A DNA stretch of 64,000 bases, taken from NCBI RefSeq assembly GCF_018257575.1, contig NZ_JAERJP010000007.1, positions 1 through 64,000 of the forward strand. Direction: 5' to 3'. Of the stretch, positions 44,168-52,230 are shown one piece after another. The stretch's first letter is position 1, and each line of letters opens with the position of its first letter. This DNA comes from Tatumella sp. JGM91. Its GTDB lineage: Bacteria > Pseudomonadota > Gammaproteobacteria > Enterobacterales > Enterobacteriaceae. The notes under the pieces are model-generated. The model did not search any database. It was given only the letters and a program-made list of their open reading frames with translations, and was not told the origin of the DNA. The position numbers and the translations under genes are program-made.

Positions 44168-44263
44168 GTAAGGCTCCGGATTTCGCCATCAGGGTTATCC
44201 GGAGGTTATCAGCCTGTCCCTCAGGGAAGGTGAACAATACTTGCTGACATTCAGGAGTCTGTT
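44168..44263 (+). promoter_or_regulatory. Probable ROSE-type RNA thermometer in the ibpA leader
   Basis: A leader of about 95 bases with several stems. The last contains TTGCT (44241-44245) positioned to pair with the Shine-Dalgarno AGGAG (44253-44257), the hallmark UYGCU anti-SD of ROSE elements known from E. coli ibpA. Heat would melt the pairing and allow translation. Confidence 0.7.
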
Positions 44264-44689
44264 ATGCGTAATTTTGACTTATCCCCGTTATATCGTTCTG
44301 CTATTGGTTTTGACCGTTTATTTAATCTGCTGGAATCTAATCCGAACCAGTCTAATGGCGGATATCCTCCGTACAATGTCGAACTGGTAGATGATACCCA
44401 CTACCGGATCACTATTGCCGTTGCCGGCTTTTCGCAGAAAGAACTGGATATTACGTTTCACGATAATATGCTGATGGTCCGTGGCTCTCACCCCACAGAA
44501 CAGAGTGAGAAAAAATACCTGTATCAGGGGATCGCTGAGCGTAACTTCGAGCGTAAGTTCCAGCTGGCTGATCATATCCTGGTGCGTGATGCACGGCTGG
44601 AGAATGGTTTACTGAGCATCGACCTGGAACGTATTACTCCGGAAGAAGCCAAACCCCGCCGCATCGAAATCAGTCACTCAGCGGTTTAA
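44264..44689 (+). CDS. ibpA: Small heat-shock protein IbpA
   Basis: An ATP-independent holdase of the alpha-crystallin family that binds aggregating proteins during heat stress. The 141 residues start [20 protein letters not shown], which is the IbpA type. The alpha-crystallin domain is at about 35-125, with [15 protein letters not shown] in it, and a C-terminal IEI motif lies near residue 136. No ibpB follows; a terminator and a convergent gene come next. In Erwiniaceae a single IbpA replaces the IbpA/IbpB pair. Confidence 0.96.
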   Translation: MRNFDLSPLYRSAIGFDRLFNLLESNPNQSNGGYPPYNVELVDDTHYRITIAVAGFSQKELDITFHDNMLMVRGSHPTEQSEKKYLYQGIAERNFERKFQLADHILVRDARLENGLLSIDLERITPEEAKPRRIEISHSAV

Positions 44690-44714
44690 TGGTTGCTGAG
44701 TATGCTCTGATTAA

Positions 44715-44740
44715 GCGCCGCAGAAATGCGGCGTTTTTTT
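44715..44740 (+). terminator. Terminator of ibpA
   Basis: CGCCGCA-GAAA-TGCGGCG (44716-44733) followed by TTTTTTT, between the convergent ibpA and eamA-like genes. Confidence 0.9.
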
Positions 44741-45656
44741 ATCTGTTATTCGTTAGGTTCCCGGTGAGTCGTTGCTGTAGCTTTCCGGCAAAGGTATTGA
44801 CCAGCAGCCCGGCGATAATCACCATAATGCCGGAGATCTGTGCAGGACTCATAGATTCGTGTAACAGTAAGGCTGCACTGAATATCCCTGCGACCGGGAC
44901 CAGTAAAGCCATGGGGGCCACCCGTGAGGTTTCATAACGGGCCAGTAAGCTGCCCCATAATCCATAGCCTATAATCGTCGACAGTAGTGACAGATAGATG
45001 ACCGCGAATACACCCGTAAAAGAAAAATGTGTCAGGCTGTACTGGATGGTGTCGATACCGTCGAACCACCAGCTACAGAGCATAAACGGCAGTAACGGAA
45101 TAAACGCACTCCATACCACCAGTGACATGGCGGGCACCGGATAATGGCGCATAATGACTTTGTTGGTGATATTTCCCAGTCCCCAGCAGACCGCTGCCGC
45201 CAGAGTGAACAGCAATGCGATGAGTGGCATACCGACAGTGCCTGTTCCTGTCAGACTGTGCTCTGCCAGAAAAATCATTCCGCAGACAGCAATCAGTAAG
45301 CCCGCAATGTTATACCAGCGCAGTGATTCCCTGAGAAACAGGGCCCCGAATAACAGCGTAAAGAATACCTGCGCCTGAAGGATCAGCGACGCGAGCCCGG
45401 CGGGCATCCCGAGCTTAATCGACAGAAACAGAAAAGCGAACTGACCGAAACTGATGGTCAGTCCATAGGCCAGCAGCCATTTGAAAGGCACTGCCGGCCG
45501 GCGAATAAACAGGCAGGCAGGAAAGGCCACCAGCGCAAAGCGCAGGCTGGCGAGCAGAAAGGGCGGAATATCGTCCAGGCCGACTTTGATAACAACGAAA
45601 TTCACACCCCAGATAATCACCACGCAGAGTGCCAGGATAAAATCTTTAGAACGCAT
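44739..45656 (-). CDS. eamA: EamA-family exporter (O-acetylserine/cysteine exporter-like)
   Basis: A ten-helix inner-membrane drug/metabolite-transporter protein of 305 residues. It is close to E. coli EamA (YdeD), which exports cysteine-pathway metabolites: the start FILALCVVIIWGVNFVVIKVGL, GMPAGLASLILQAQVFF and GYGLWGSLLARYETSRVAPMALLVPV all correspond. Two EamA repeats are visible (about 5-135 and 150-290). It lies 28 bases after avtA on the same strand, possibly co-transcribed. The family assignment is firm; the substrate is inferred. Confidence 0.82.
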   Translation of the reverse strand: MRSKDFILALCVVIIWGVNFVVIKVGLDDIPPFLLASLRFALVAFPACLFIRRPAVPFKWLLAYGLTISFGQFAFLFLSIKLGMPAGLASLILQAQVFFTLLFGALFLRESLRWYNIAGLLIAVCGMIFLAEHSLTGTGTVGMPLIALLFTLAAAVCWGLGNITNKVIMRHYPVPAMSLVVWSAFIPLLPFMLCSWWFDGIDTIQYSLTHFSFTGVFAVIYLSLLSTIIGYGLWGSLLARYETSRVAPMALLVPVAGIFSAALLLHESMSPAQISGIMVIIAGLLVNTFAGKLQQRLTGNLTNNR

Positions 45657-45684
45657 AAGTAAACCTGTGGAATCAGAAGGTTAA

Positions 45685-46938
45685 CTAACCTGCTAATGAA
45701 TATAATTTATCCAGCTCTTCAGCAAGAATAATGACTGCCCGTTCGATTTCTGCATTATCAGGCACATAATTCATTCGCATGCACTGATGGGTATGGGCCC
45801 ATTCGTCCTGCAATCCGGGGAAAAAGAAATGCCCCGGCACCATCAGTACACCGCGCGCTTTCAGGCGATGGTAGAGTGTTTCGGTGGTGACCGGCAGCTC
45901 ATGGAACCACAGCCAGAGGAAAATAGCGCCTTCCGGTTTATGGATCAGACAGCGTTCTTCCGGAATGTGGCGGCGGATCAGTGCGATAGTTTCTGCGACC
46001 TTATGACGGTAATAGGGTTTGATCACCTGCTCTGATAATTCCAGTAAATCATTACGACAGATCATCTGGTGGGCAATCGCAGGTCCGACACTGCCCGGGG
46101 CCAGGCTGATAATACCGTTCATATTCCCCAGAGCCGTGATTGTCTGCTGGCTGGCGATAATGATCCCGCACCTTGCGCCGGGCAGCCCCAGTTTTGACAG
46201 GCTCATACACAGGATAATGTTCTGATTCCACACGGCATTGACGTCGGTAAAAATGATACCCGGAAAAGGCAGCCCATAGGCATTATCGATCAATAGCGGA
46301 ATATTATGCTGTTGTGCCAGCTTATCCAGTTCCAGCACCTCTGCATCGGTAATCACATTACCTGTCGGGTTGGTGGGTCGTGAGACACAGATCAGACCAA
46401 TATTGTCATCGACAGTAAGGTTGTCCATATCGATATGATATTTGAACTGCCCTTCCGGTAGATGGCGGATGGCCGGCCTGGCGGCGATAAACAGATCTTC
46501 TTCCAGACCCGCATCGGCATAGCCCAGGTATTCCGGGGTCAGAGGGAACAGGACTTTACGTGTTGTTCCGTCAGCCTGTTTACCGGCAAACAGATTGAAC
46601 AGATAAAAAAAAGCGCTCTGACTGCCATTAGTCAGTGCAATATTTTTGGCAGAAATATCCCAGCCCTGACGTTGCCTGAGTGTTGCTGCCAGACTTTCCA
46701 GTAACTTGTCTTTGCCGCGCGGGCCATCATAGTTACACAGCGCTTCTGTCAGTGTGCCACTCTGGTGCATCTCTTCCAGTAATTGCTGAAAATATTCATC
46801 CATCTGCGGAATTTTTGCAGGGTTACCGCCGCCGAGCATCACGGTACCCGGGGTACGTAAACCCGCCCCCATATCTTCCATTAAACGGGAAATACCGGTC
46901 TGACGGGTAAATTTGTTACCGAACTGAGAAAAGTGCAT
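45685..46938 (-). CDS. avtA: Valine-pyruvate aminotransferase
   Basis: A fold-type I PLP aminotransferase that makes valine or alanine by exchange between valine and pyruvate. The 417 residues equal E. coli AvtA. The PLP lysine lies in MSLSKLGLPGARCGIIIA near residue 233. NGSQSAFFYLFNLFAG, SRPTNPTGNVITD and DNAYGLPFPGI are diagnostic. The ATG at 46938 (MHFSQFGNKF) matches the family, and the 21-codon upstream extension contains a hairpin and is not coding. It lies downstream of ghrB. Confidence 0.94.
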   Translation of the reverse strand: MHFSQFGNKFTRQTGISRLMEDMGAGLRTPGTVMLGGGNPAKIPQMDEYFQQLLEEMHQSGTLTEALCNYDGPRGKDKLLESLAATLRQRQGWDISAKNIALTNGSQSAFFYLFNLFAGKQADGTTRKVLFPLTPEYLGYADAGLEEDLFIAARPAIRHLPEGQFKYHIDMDNLTVDDNIGLICVSRPTNPTGNVITDAEVLELDKLAQQHNIPLLIDNAYGLPFPGIIFTDVNAVWNQNIILCMSLSKLGLPGARCGIIIASQQTITALGNMNGIISLAPGSVGPAIAHQMICRNDLLELSEQVIKPYYRHKVAETIALIRRHIPEERCLIHKPEGAIFLWLWFHELPVTTETLYHRLKARGVLMVPGHFFFPGLQDEWAHTHQCMRMNYVPDNAEIERAVIILAEELDKLYSLAG

Positions 46939-46978
46939 AGAGGACAATAGTTGGTTAATCGGTGGTAATCTCACCATA

Positions 46979-46999
46979 GCGCCCGCCATTGGCGGGCGC
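46979..46999. repeat. Perfect GC-rich hairpin between ghrB and avtA
   Basis: GCGCCCGCC-ATT-GGCGGGCGC, 9-base stem, in the 100-base gap. No T-run on either side. It could be a weak terminator for ghrB or a leader structure of avtA. Confidence 0.6.
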
Positions 47000-47038
47000 A
47001 ATGATTATATTGATGTTTTCTCCGTATTCCGCGGAAAA

Positions 47039-48019
47039 CTAGGCCGGATTAACCGCCTGAGGATTTACACAGTTTTTTTCCAGCTTACCGTCCAGCGCCG
47101 CAATCAGATTTTCCACGGCATCACGTTTCATCCCGTAACGTGTTTCATGGGTCGCCGAACCGACATGTGGCAGCGTAACCACATTCGGTAAACTCAGCAG
47201 TTCTGCATTTGCCGGAACAGGTTCCTGTTCAAAGACATCCAGCCCTGCGGCATAGAGGGTGTGGTTTTTCAGTGCCCGGGTGAGGGCCTGCTCATCAACG
47301 ACAGGCCCCCGGCCGGCATTGATCAATATCGCGCTGGGTTTCATACGGGACAGTTGTTCTTCGCCGATTAAATGCCGGGTTTGTTCAGTCAGCGGCAGAA
47401 TAACACACACAAAATCACTCTGTTCAAGCAGCTGATTAATATCACAATATTTTGCAGAAAACCGTGATTCTGCCTGCGGGTGGTGTTTACGTGCGTTATA
47501 CAGGATATTCATACCAAAGCCGTAATGAGCACGTTGTGCGACGGCCATCCCGATACGGCCCATGCCAACAATACCCAGAGTTTTATGGTGCACATCAATA
47601 CTAAAGTGTTCAGGGCCAATACTTTTTTTCCATTCGCCGGCTTTGACCCAGCTATCCAACTCGGTCACCCGGCGTGCACTGGCGAGGATCAGTGCGAACA
47701 CCGTGTCAGCGACGGTTTCGGTCAATACGGTAGGGGTATGCATTAATGCAATCCGGCGCGCATCCAGTGCATCAAGATCAAACAGATCGTAACCGACAGA
47801 AATTGTTGAACAGGCGCGCAATGCCGGCATCTGCTCCAGTAAGGCCTGATCGACTTTACTGCCGGAACCCAGCAGGCCCACAGCCTCAGAAAATGCAGCT
47901 GCATGACTGGCAATGGTGTGGCTGTCCAGATTGCTGACTTCGGTGACCTGGTAACGGGCTTCCAGCTGACTGCGCAAATCAGCGGGTAATGGTTCATAAA
48001 GTATTACGGAAGGTTTCAT
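47039..48019 (-). CDS. ghrB: Glyoxylate/hydroxypyruvate/2-ketogluconate reductase
   Basis: An NAD(P)H-dependent D-2-hydroxyacid dehydrogenase that reduces glyoxylate, hydroxypyruvate and 2-keto-D-gluconate in the cytosol. The 326 residues have the Rossmann motif [16 protein letters not shown] near residue 150 and catalytic Arg, Glu and His in [15 protein letters not shown] and [12 protein letters not shown]. It begins MKPSVILYE, very like E. coli GhrB. Next to a KguE-like isomerase and a PtxS-like regulator, the 2-ketogluconate role is the likelier one here. Confidence 0.92.
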   Translation of the reverse strand: MKPSVILYEPLPADLRSQLEARYQVTEVSNLDSHTIASHAAAFSEAVGLLGSGSKVDQALLEQMPALRACSTISVGYDLFDLDALDARRIALMHTPTVLTETVADTVFALILASARRVTELDSWVKAGEWKKSIGPEHFSIDVHHKTLGIVGMGRIGMAVAQRAHYGFGMNILYNARKHHPQAESRFSAKYCDINQLLEQSDFVCVILPLTEQTRHLIGEEQLSRMKPSAILINAGRGPVVDEQALTRALKNHTLYAAGLDVFEQEPVPANAELLSLPNVVTLPHVGSATHETRYGMKRDAVENLIAALDGKLEKNCVNPQAVNPA

Positions 48020-48137
48020 TCAGTCTCTCTTTATCATTACTGGTTGAGTTATACCGCGGGTCCCGTACCGACATTATCGGTGGTTCCGGAAAACAGAGGA
48101 GTAATCAGCCGGGAATATTCAGCGGACGGTGCACCGA

Positions 48138-48887
48138 TCAGTCTTGCCGGAGCAAACTGACATAGCGACGGGTGACCGCAGTTAAGTCGCCGCCTGATAA
48201 TGGAAATTCGATGCCTCGCGGTACGCGGGCGGGCAGGGCAGCCAGTAACTCGCGCCACTGGCTGTCATGCTCATCGGGCGGAACGGCCTGAAAGCCCGAA
48301 GGGTGCGGAATGGCGACTTTGACATGAATATAACTGACATAGGGGGCTAACCGGCTGGCGGCTTGTTCGGGAGATTCCCCGATCCATCGCCAGTTGCCTG
48401 TGTCGAATGTCATGCCCTGCAGTTTTTCAATACCATTGAAAGCGAAGAAAAAATCTTCCATCGGTGCGATTTTTCCGCCAGCCGTCTGATCATTCTCAAT
48501 AACAATCGGGACCGGACAGGCTTCAATTGCCGCTGTCAGTTGTTGTCGGGTGACATCTCCGGCAGGGTACCCGAGGGATAATTTCAGTACCCCGGCATTG
48601 AGTATTGCGGCTTCCTCAAAGTAGGTCTGCAGGCCGGGGTTGATTACTCCGGGTGCGGTGAACAATGTATCCGGTACTGAATAGAAGGCGGTTAGCCGGT
48701 GACGGGCGATATCGGCCGCCAGAGCAGGCAGCCTGCTGAGTTCATCGTCAGAAAATAGCTCACGGCGGATTTCGACACCGTCAGCTCCGGCTTGCTCAAT
48801 AACCGGAAGAAAAGCCCGCTGGCCTCCGGCAGCCAGTACTTCCTGTTTACCGTATGCTCCGGTAACGACAATAATCTCAGCTCCCAT
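48138..48887 (-). CDS. Sugar phosphate isomerase/epimerase, KguE-like
   Basis: A 249-residue TIM-barrel protein of the xylose-isomerase-like (AP endonuclease 2) family. Metal-ligand candidates are Glu in GVEIRRELF, Glu in VIENDQTAGG, Asp in TFDTGNWRW, His in YIHVK and Glu in GIEFPL near the end. In pseudomonads kguE of this type lies next to ptxS and kguD (a 2-ketogluconate reductase), the same neighbours seen here. The activity is not proven in the family, so I leave the symbol empty. Confidence 0.78.
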   Translation of the reverse strand: MGAEIIVVTGAYGKQEVLAAGGQRAFLPVIEQAGADGVEIRRELFSDDELSRLPALAADIARHRLTAFYSVPDTLFTAPGVINPGLQTYFEEAAILNAGVLKLSLGYPAGDVTRQQLTAAIEACPVPIVIENDQTAGGKIAPMEDFFFAFNGIEKLQGMTFDTGNWRWIGESPEQAASRLAPYVSYIHVKVAIPHPSGFQAVPPDEHDSQWRELLAALPARVPRGIEFPLSGGDLTAVTRRYVSLLRQD

Positions 48888-49036
48888 GTTCTGCCCCTTA
48901 TGCTTTATCAGTCATGCATTAAGAATTTCTCACTTATACGCTATTTCTATCCGAATGGTATCGGTTCCACCAGGCGGAAAACAAAATATTAGATGTATAT
49001 CTCAAAACTGACTGATTATTACTGCAGCAGTGTATT

Positions 49037-50059
49037 TCAGAGTGGCTGACTGGAGCCGCGTACCACCAGTTCACCACTAAAAAATTGTTCTGTTTTTTCA
49101 GCGTCCGGATGTTTAATCCGGTGAATGACGCTTTGCAGTGCCCTGTAACCAATCTGGTGGGTTGGCTGTTTCAGGGTGGTAATACCGCTCCCGACCAGTG
49201 AAGACCAGTTCATTTCATCGAACCCGACCAGCCCGGCATCGGTACCGGTGACAACCGCTTGCGCCTGCAACGCTTTCACCACCTGTAATGTCAGCGGCCC
49301 GTTAGCGGAGATAATGGCACAGCGCTGATGGCGGTGACGGTGCAGGAAATCTTTCAGACAAAGACTCAGCTCCGATGTCTGATGCAGGGCAATCTCCGCA
49401 TTTTCACCCTCGACATCGGGACAGGCAGCGATTGTCTGCCGGAAAGTCTCAAGTCTTTCACGGCGGGTATTGACGCTGCCAATGGGTTCACTGATAAACA
49501 ACAGAGCCGTGTATCCATTATCAGCCAGATGACGGGTCACTTTTTCTGACGCTTCATGGTTATCGAGGCCGATAACATCACAATCGAAATCAGCAATTTT
49601 CCGATCAATCAGGGTCATCGGCAGGCGCGATTGTTGTAACCTGCCGAGTTCTTCTTCCCGCATGCCGACAGCATTAACGATAATTCCTTCCACCTGATAG
49701 CTGCTCAGCAACTGGATATAGTATTGCTCCAGGGCAAGTTCGTTATTGGTATTACACATCAGCAGGGTAAAGCCATAGTCTCTGCAGGCGGCTTCAATGC
49801 CGCACATTATCTCAACTGAATAGGCATTGGTGATATCCGCAATAATCAGACCAATCAGTCGTGTCCGGCCGCGTTTCAGGCTGCGAGCCATCTGGCTTGG
49901 CCGGTAATCGAGGGCGGCAATTGCCTGCGCGATGCGTTCTTTTAACGCGGGAGATAATATATCCAGCTCACCATTAAGGTAGCGGGAAACACTGGTTTTA
50001 CCTGTGCCCGCGGCTCTGGCGACGTCGCTGATTGTGGCTCTTGCTGGCCTGCTGGTCAT
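49037..50059 (-). CDS. LacI-family regulator, PtxS-like
   Basis: A 340-residue repressor: LacI-type helix-turn-helix at about 8-30 (ATISDVARAAGTGKTSVSRYLNG), hinge helix SQMARSLKRGRTRLIGL, and a periplasmic-binding-like effector domain from about 63 to 335. LLSSYQVEGIIVNAVG and DVIGLDNHEAS resemble PtxS, the 2-ketogluconate-responsive repressor. It probably controls the downstream isomerase-ghrB pair. No operator could be fixed by eye. Confidence 0.85.
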   Translation of the reverse strand: MTSRPARATISDVARAAGTGKTSVSRYLNGELDILSPALKERIAQAIAALDYRPSQMARSLKRGRTRLIGLIIADITNAYSVEIMCGIEAACRDYGFTLLMCNTNNELALEQYYIQLLSSYQVEGIIVNAVGMREEELGRLQQSRLPMTLIDRKIADFDCDVIGLDNHEASEKVTRHLADNGYTALLFISEPIGSVNTRRERLETFRQTIAACPDVEGENAEIALHQTSELSLCLKDFLHRHRHQRCAIISANGPLTLQVVKALQAQAVVTGTDAGLVGFDEMNWSSLVGSGITTLKQPTHQIGYRALQSVIHRIKHPDAEKTEQFFSGELVVRGSSQPL

Positions 50060-50171
50060 TCCGTCTGTCTCCTGTTAAACCCGCAGGAAAGCGGATCCTT
50101 TGGGTTAATTATGCCTGTCTGTAAGGAGAGATTCGACCCTGCAGTACGTTCATCGGGTTATTTACCGGCAT

Positions 50172-50750
50172 TCACTGACCGGAGGGGAGGTTATCCTGGT
50201 GGCAAAAACAGTCCGTCTGGTGATCGATAATCATACCTGTCGCCTGCATAAATGCATGGCAGATGGTCGGTCCGATAAAGGTAAACCCCCGCTTTTTCAG
50301 AGCCGCGGACAGGCGGGTTGCCTGAGGGCTGGTGGTCGGTGCGTCACGATAGCAGGCATAGCGGCTCACCTGTGGCTGATGATTGACGAATCCCCATAAA
50401 AAATCACTGAATGGCTCACCGGCCGACTCCATCGCCAGCATCGCCCTGGCATTGGTAAGCAGTGACGTTATTTTCCCCCGGTGACGAATTATTGAGGGAT
50501 CGCGCAAGCGTTGTTCAATATCGTCATCAGTCATGCCGGCTATTTTACGGGCCGAAAACTGGTGGAATAATCGCCGGTAGGCCTCGCGCTTACGCAGTAC
50601 GGTTATCCACGACAGACCGGCCTGCTGACCTTCGAGGCACAGCATTTCAAATAAGCGCTGCGGATCTTTAACGGGGACGCCCCATTCATGGTCATGGTAG
50701 GCAATATAAAGCGGGTCATCACTGACCCAGCCACAACGTGTAATCACCAT
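50172..50750 (-). CDS. tag: DNA-3-methyladenine glycosylase I
   Basis: A constitutive base-excision repair glycosylase that removes 3-methyladenine. The 192 residues hold the Tag core CGWVSDDPLYIAYHDHEWGVP, the base-pocket region FEMLCLEGQQAGLSW with its Glu and Trp residues, and zinc ligands Cys6 near the N-terminus plus HQTDCFCH at the C-terminus. AGGAG stands eight bases upstream of the ATG. It is divergent from dnaT. Confidence 0.95.
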   Translation of the reverse strand: MVITRCGWVSDDPLYIAYHDHEWGVPVKDPQRLFEMLCLEGQQAGLSWITVLRKREAYRRLFHQFSARKIAGMTDDDIEQRLRDPSIIRHRGKITSLLTNARAMLAMESAGEPFSDFLWGFVNHQPQVSRYACYRDAPTTSPQATRLSAALKKRGFTFIGPTICHAFMQATGMIIDHQTDCFCHQDNLPSGQ

Positions 50751-50930
50751 TCTTCTCTCCTGCCAGTGAGTGCCGGGCCTGCCCGTTACCGCCAGACAGT
50801 GTCTTTCTGGCCGTCATATTGATCTCATGTTTTTGCGATCCGCGACGACAAACTTGATACACTATCTGCCGGTGGTTCGGTGGTGTCATTCATACCCTGA
50901 ACAGAAAATTCTATAACATCAGGTTCTGCT

Positions 50931-51476
50931 ATGCCGGTTAAAATTTTAGCCTCATCAATCATCGGGCTGGATGAATTCAGCCAGGATCCCGTTTCTGCAC
51001 TGCAAAGCGCCGGGCAGGGAACGCTTGCGGTATTTAACCAGAATGCCCCGGTGATGTATGCGCTGACCGCTGAGCGGCTGGCAGAACTGTTAGCTGCGGA
51101 AACTGCGCTGCAACGACCGGCGGATATCGTGCTGGATGAACAGTTCTTTGACCCGCAAGCGGCATCGCCCGCCGCCTTACGTATTCCGGCCGGTAAGTTT
51201 CCGATGTTTGCCGGCTGGCAGCCTGATAAAGATTTTCAGCGTCAGGCAGCACTGTGGGGAATAGCCCTGAGTGAACCAGTTACCGATGAAGAGCTGGCCT
51301 CATTTGTCGCTTACTGGCAGGCTGAAGGACGGGTGTTTCATCATGTCCAGTGGCAGCAGAAACTGGCCCGCTCTCTGCAGACAGGCAGAGTGACTAAATA
51401 CAGCCAGGGACGCCGTGACCTGACCGGGGTAGCAGAACCGGACCGTCAGACACCTAATGGCTTCAGGGGGGAATAA
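50931..51476 (+). CDS. dnaT: Primosomal protein DnaT
   Basis: A component of the PriA-PriB-DnaT restart primosome that helps reload DnaB at stalled forks. The 181 residues match E. coli DnaT in layout. There is an N-terminal trimerisation region (VFNQNAPVMYALTAERLAELL) and a C-terminal DNA-binding region (ELASFVAYWQAEGRVFHHVQWQQKLARSL). The stop TAATG shares a base with the dnaC start, so the two are translationally coupled. Confidence 0.94.
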   Translation: MPVKILASSIIGLDEFSQDPVSALQSAGQGTLAVFNQNAPVMYALTAERLAELLAAETALQRPADIVLDEQFFDPQAASPAALRIPAGKFPMFAGWQPDKDFQRQAALWGIALSEPVTDEELASFVAYWQAEGRVFHHVQWQQKLARSLQTGRVTKYSQGRRDLTGVAEPDRQTPNGFRGE

Positions 51477-52216
51477 TGAAAACACCGGAAAATCTTTTCA
51501 GTCGTTTACAAAGATTAATGCCTGCCGGGATCCAGCCTAAATTTACCAGTGGCGAGGAGTTACTGGCGTGGAATAAGCAGCAAGGCTTGCTGCGCTCGCA
51601 GGCAATTGTGCGTGAAAATCGTGCGATGAAAATGCAGCGTATTATGGGGCGTTCCGGGATCAGAGAGCTGCATATTAACTGCTCATTTGATAATTATCGT
51701 GTGGAATGTGAAGCACAGGGTAAGGCCCTGGCCATGGCGAGACAGTACGCCGCTGAATTTGAACACAGTATTGCCAGTTTTGTGTTTTCCGGTCGTCCCG
51801 GTACCGGCAAAAATCACCTGGCAGCGGCAATAGGTAACGATCTTATTTTACGGGGTAAGAGTGTACTGATTGTGACAGTCGCTGATCTTATGTCCAATAT
51901 GAAAGGCACCTTTAGCGGCGACAGCGACCTGACCGAAGAAGGGCTGATCCATGATCTGAGTAGTGTGGATTTGCTGGTGATTGATGAAATCGGTATGCAG
52001 ACAGAATCGCGCTATGAAAAGGTTATTATTAACCAGATAGTTGATCGTCGTTCTTCTTCTAAACGGCCGACCGGTATGCTTTCTAACCTCAATCACGATG
52101 GGATGAACGCATTACTGGGTGAACGTGTGATGGATCGTATGCGGCTGGGGAACAGTATGTGGGTGCGTTTTGACTGGGATAGCTACCGTGATCGGGTGCG
52201 GGGTGATGAGTACTAA
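51476..52216 (+). CDS. dnaC: DNA helicase loader DnaC
   Basis: An AAA+ ATPase that loads DnaB helicase at oriC and at restart sites. The 246 residues contain the N-terminal DnaB-binding part (about 1-60), Walker A GRPGTGKNH near residue 105 (with Asn instead of Ser/Thr, as in E. coli DnaC), Walker B LLVIDEIG near 163, and an arginine-rich C-terminus. Convergent with the BglG-like regulator 15 bases downstream. Confidence 0.95.
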   Translation: MKTPENLFSRLQRLMPAGIQPKFTSGEELLAWNKQQGLLRSQAIVRENRAMKMQRIMGRSGIRELHINCSFDNYRVECEAQGKALAMARQYAAEFEHSIASFVFSGRPGTGKNHLAAAIGNDLILRGKSVLIVTVADLMSNMKGTFSGDSDLTEEGLIHDLSSVDLLVIDEIGMQTESRYEKVIINQIVDRRSSSKRPTGMLSNLNHDGMNALLGERVMDRMRLGNSMWVRFDWDSYRDRVRGDEY

Positions 52217-52230
52217 GCCGTGGCCGGGAG

